DNA of 41,841 nt from Ornithinibacillus halotolerans. Lineage in GTDB: Bacteria > Bacillota > Bacilli > Bacillales > Amphibacillaceae. Made by a program: the position numbers and the translations under genes. Numbering within the stretch: the first letter of the stretch is position 1; each line of letters opens with the position of its first letter. The notes under the pieces are model-generated. The model had not been told where the DNA came from. It did not search any database and worked only from the letters and a program-made list of their open reading frames with translations. This document shows positions 41,612 through 41,841 of the stretch, piece by piece. The DNA is taken from the NCBI RefSeq assembly GCF_014637405.1, contig NZ_BMEY01000028.1, positions 313 to 42,153 on the forward strand, written 5' to 3'.

Positions 41612-41841
41612 GTTCATCGTTTTACAACCGATAAAAACGGATCCGGGGATTGAAAAAGTGGACAAAGGAACGGTTCTCATGCTTGTTTTAAAATTGTAAC
41701 TGGCCCGGGAGCATAAGAAGAACGAAATCGCTTTGCGATGGCTCAAAACCTAAAAACCCAAACCCATAATAATGTAATGAAGATTCATAAATAATACACA
41801 AAAAAAGAAAAAGTATGCTCTATTTTATGGTATTGTTTTAT
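41612..41841. other. End of window, short worn fragments, no gene assigned
   Basis: After sdpC the sequence includes GGAACGGTTCTCATGCTTG, a type of string seen in dispersed hairpins of bacilli, and a short frame ending ALRWLKT that might be a worn gene end. No terminator for sdpC is clear. The last 80 bases are AT-rich and could hold a promoter for a gene beyond the window. Confidence 0.35.

Noticed and set aside
41612-41841. Insertion-sequence end
   Set aside because: Only short suggestive strings; no inverted repeat pair, direct repeat or transposase frame.

Overview
The window comes from a low-GC, spore-forming member of the Bacillaceae, most likely a marine or halotolerant Oceanobacillus/Virgibacillus-type lineage; this is inferred from gene content and base composition, not from any marker gene. 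Supporting signs are sigma-A promoters, strong AGGAGG ribosome binding sites, Spo0A-box-like sites, a SpoIIP-like domain, an SDP cannibalism-toxin operon and a Bce-type antibiotic-resistance module. No rRNA, tRNA, intact insertion sequence, prophage or CRISPR array was seen.

Layout. (1) 1-4.6 kb, minus strand: a dipeptide-use operon (dipeptide epimerase, DUF819 membrane protein, CocE/X-Pro-type hydrolase) behind a recognisable sigma-A promoter. (2) 4.7-6.8 kb: a decayed accessory patch with a frameshifted small gene, an intact DUF6980 gene, a three-copy 42-bp tandem repeat, a doubly frameshifted GNAT acetyltransferase and a TPR protein. (3) 6.9-11.4 kb, minus strand: a complete bceRS-bceAB peptide-antibiotic sensing and resistance module, with a perfect palindrome that fits the BceR operator between the two halves. 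(4) 11.5-21.5 kb, plus strand: a sugar-acid catabolic operon (KdgR-like LacI repressor, HxlB, KdgA, TRAP transporter DctPQM, RpiA, KdgK, HxlA), followed by a Gfo/Idh/MocA oxidoreductase and a PdxA2-type dehydrogenase. The repressor promoter carries two overlapping LacI-type operators. (5) 21.5-25.7 kb: a secreted peptidoglycan-binding M15 peptidase, an AT-rich gap, then a convergent, overlapping sce7726 / beta-family pair that may be a defence module. (6) 25.7-35.2 kb: a signalling region with a MacB/FtsX-type ABC transporter, three XRE-TPR (PlcR/RNPP-like) regulators, and two tiny secreted-peptide genes placed 14 bp behind two of those regulators. Neither peptide gene would be found by a usual ORF length cutoff. 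(7) 35.3-37.1 kb: a sigma-X-like ECF factor with its own ECF-type promoter, coupled to a membrane protein in which a SpoIIP-like domain replaces a normal anti-sigma sensor domain. (8) 37.2-41.6 kb: a minus-strand membrane-protein operon (DCC oxidoreductase, DUF1648, YhfC protease family, DUF3887 lipoprotein) divergent from sdpABC, whose SdpC has no cysteine.

How it fits together. The right third looks like a stationary-phase communication and warfare island. Spo0A-box-like sequences lie upstream of the ABC transporter, upstream of the lipoprotein/third-regulator pair and upstream of sdpABC. The two regulator-peptide cassettes face each other across a shared bidirectional terminator and look like twin quorum-sensing systems. 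Short dispersed palindromes of the GTGCCTGTCCCC and GGTGTCTGACACC type recur in intergenic spaces, and one supplies the -35 box of the bceRS promoter. All functional statements are from sequence reading and family knowledge; nothing was tested by database search.
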